Of a stretch of 14,839 nt of DNA, positions 14,153-14,839 are shown piece by piece. Under the pieces are notes generated by a model. It did not search any database and was not told the DNA's origin. It worked only from the letters and a program-made list of their open reading frames with translations. This stretch comes from an uncultured Lachnospiraceae bacterium (lineage in GTDB: Bacteria; Bacillota; Clostridia; Lachnospirales; Lachnospiraceae): the NCBI GenBank assembly GCA_949076555.1, contig CARUOB010000062.1:2493-17331 (forward strand), written 5' to 3'. The stretch's first letter is position 1; each line of letters begins with the position of its first letter. A program made the position numbers and the translations under genes.

Positions 14153-14839
14153 CTAGTTTTCTAATAGACCGGGGTGTAATATCATTTGGTAATCGCCATC
14201 CTCCGATATTCCCGTATCACAAACCGCAACTATGACATGCTCTCTTTTGATCGTCCCGCCCGCCTCCTCTATCAGCATCTCCGGCAGCTCATAGGCCGAA
14301 AGTATCCCGCTCTGCTTTCCCACGCTTCTGTACGGAACCGCATGAAACTTTTCCTGAGAAAGACAGGACGCCATGCAGCGGGCTATCTTCCTGCTGATAA
14401 TGCTCACCGGCGCGCCGCTTATCGGGTCTGACAGATGGTTTCCCGTATCCACCAGAGCGCTTATGCGGATTTCCTGCCTAAGAGACGGCACAAAGACGCG
14501 CACTGTCCGCAGGCTGTCCTCCCGCTTTTTCATAAGCTGCCGTATAACGGCTCTCATCGCCAGATAAGAAAGTGTGCCAGCCGTCAGGGTTAAAAAAAGA
14601 CCTCCGCTTCCCTTCAGAACGGTTCTTAAGCGATTCAGAATCCATATCATACCACCGCCGAAAAAAAAGCCGGCGGCAGCCATCGACAGGGACGCTTTCA
14701 AAAGGCTGCGCACACCGTGTATCTGATAGGTGAGACACATCATACACATACTGACAGGCACGGAACCGAGTATAAGTCTGCCTCCCACCGTGAATACCGG
14801 CAGCATTAAACTTACGCAGCTCATCCCGGCTCCCACTGC
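14153..14839 (-). CDS. spoIIGA: Sigma-E processing peptidase SpoIIGA (N-terminus outside window)
   Basis: These are the last 228 residues of SpoIIGA, the membrane-bound aspartic protease that activates pro-sigma-E in the mother cell after asymmetric division. The frame is open through the right edge, so the real start lies outside; the family has roughly 280-310 residues. The visible N-terminal part holds hydrophobic membrane segments (VSLMLPVFTVGGRLIL, MAAAGFFFGGGMIWIL, LFLTLTAGTLSYLAM). A cytoplasmic protease domain follows, with the catalytic Asp in ALVDTGNHLSDP (DTG codons at 14441-14449) and the downstream PVSIISR segment. In the family this domain dimerises to form the active site. The stop TAG is 11 bases before the sigE start, the classic spoIIG operon order. 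Confidence 0.95.
   Translation of the reverse strand, partial: AVGAGMSCVSLMLPVFTVGGRLILGSVPVSMCMMCLTYQIHGVRSLLKASLSMAAAGFFFGGGMIWILNRLRTVLKGSGGLFLTLTAGTLSYLAMRAVIRQLMKKREDSLRTVRVFVPSLRQEIRISALVDTGNHLSDPISGAPVSIISRKIARCMASCLSQEKFHAVPYRSVGKQSGILSAYELPEMLIEEAGGTIKREHVIVAVCDTGISEDGDYQMILHPGLLEN

Overview
The window looks like a junction between a prophage tail module and a conserved host sporulation locus in an endospore-forming Clostridia, most likely Lachnospiraceae. This rests on the SpoIIGA/SigE pair with its pro-sigma processing region, the style of the tail proteins, strong AAGGAGG ribosome binding sites and intermediate GC content. The family-level assignment is inference from protein style, not from a search.

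Positions 1-10213, all on the + strand, are the tail and baseplate end of a siphovirus-type late operon. In order it holds the C-terminal part of a tape measure protein, whose reading frame is broken at an A7 run at the very left edge. Next come a distal tail protein (Dit), a 1322-residue tail-associated/receptor-binding protein ending in a self-cleaving S74 chaperone domain, a BppU-type baseplate/fibre fusion, a small unrecognised acidic protein and an XkdX-like 50-residue protein. Nearly every gene has a strong Shine-Dalgarno and gaps are short. Two intercistronic hairpins sit between tail genes. The usual next genes (holin, endolysin) are absent: the operon stops at a hairpin and meets a gene on the opposite strand.

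Positions 10214-11321 hold an Rpn-family PD-(D/E)XK nuclease gene on the - strand. It has a good sigma-A-type promoter and a terminator facing the phage operon. Inside its 3' part lies a near-perfect Shine-Dalgarno followed by in-frame ATG codons. This arrangement could give a separate 64-residue C-terminal protein, like the intragenic RpnS inhibitors known from E. coli Rpn loci. It is the most interesting signal in the window.

Positions 11322-14839, all - strand, are host genes: spoIIGA (truncated by the right edge), sigE, and a 664-residue response regulator with receiver, HD-GYP and GGDEF domains plus a degenerate GGDEF-like C-terminus. SpoIIGA is the membrane aspartic protease that removes the SigE pro-sequence in the mother cell, so these two genes form one functional unit. 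The response regulator has its own promoter-like sequence and a four-codon upstream reading frame with a strong Shine-Dalgarno. The expected partner sigG is not seen downstream of sigE. The prophage and the Rpn and response regulator genes occupy that side.
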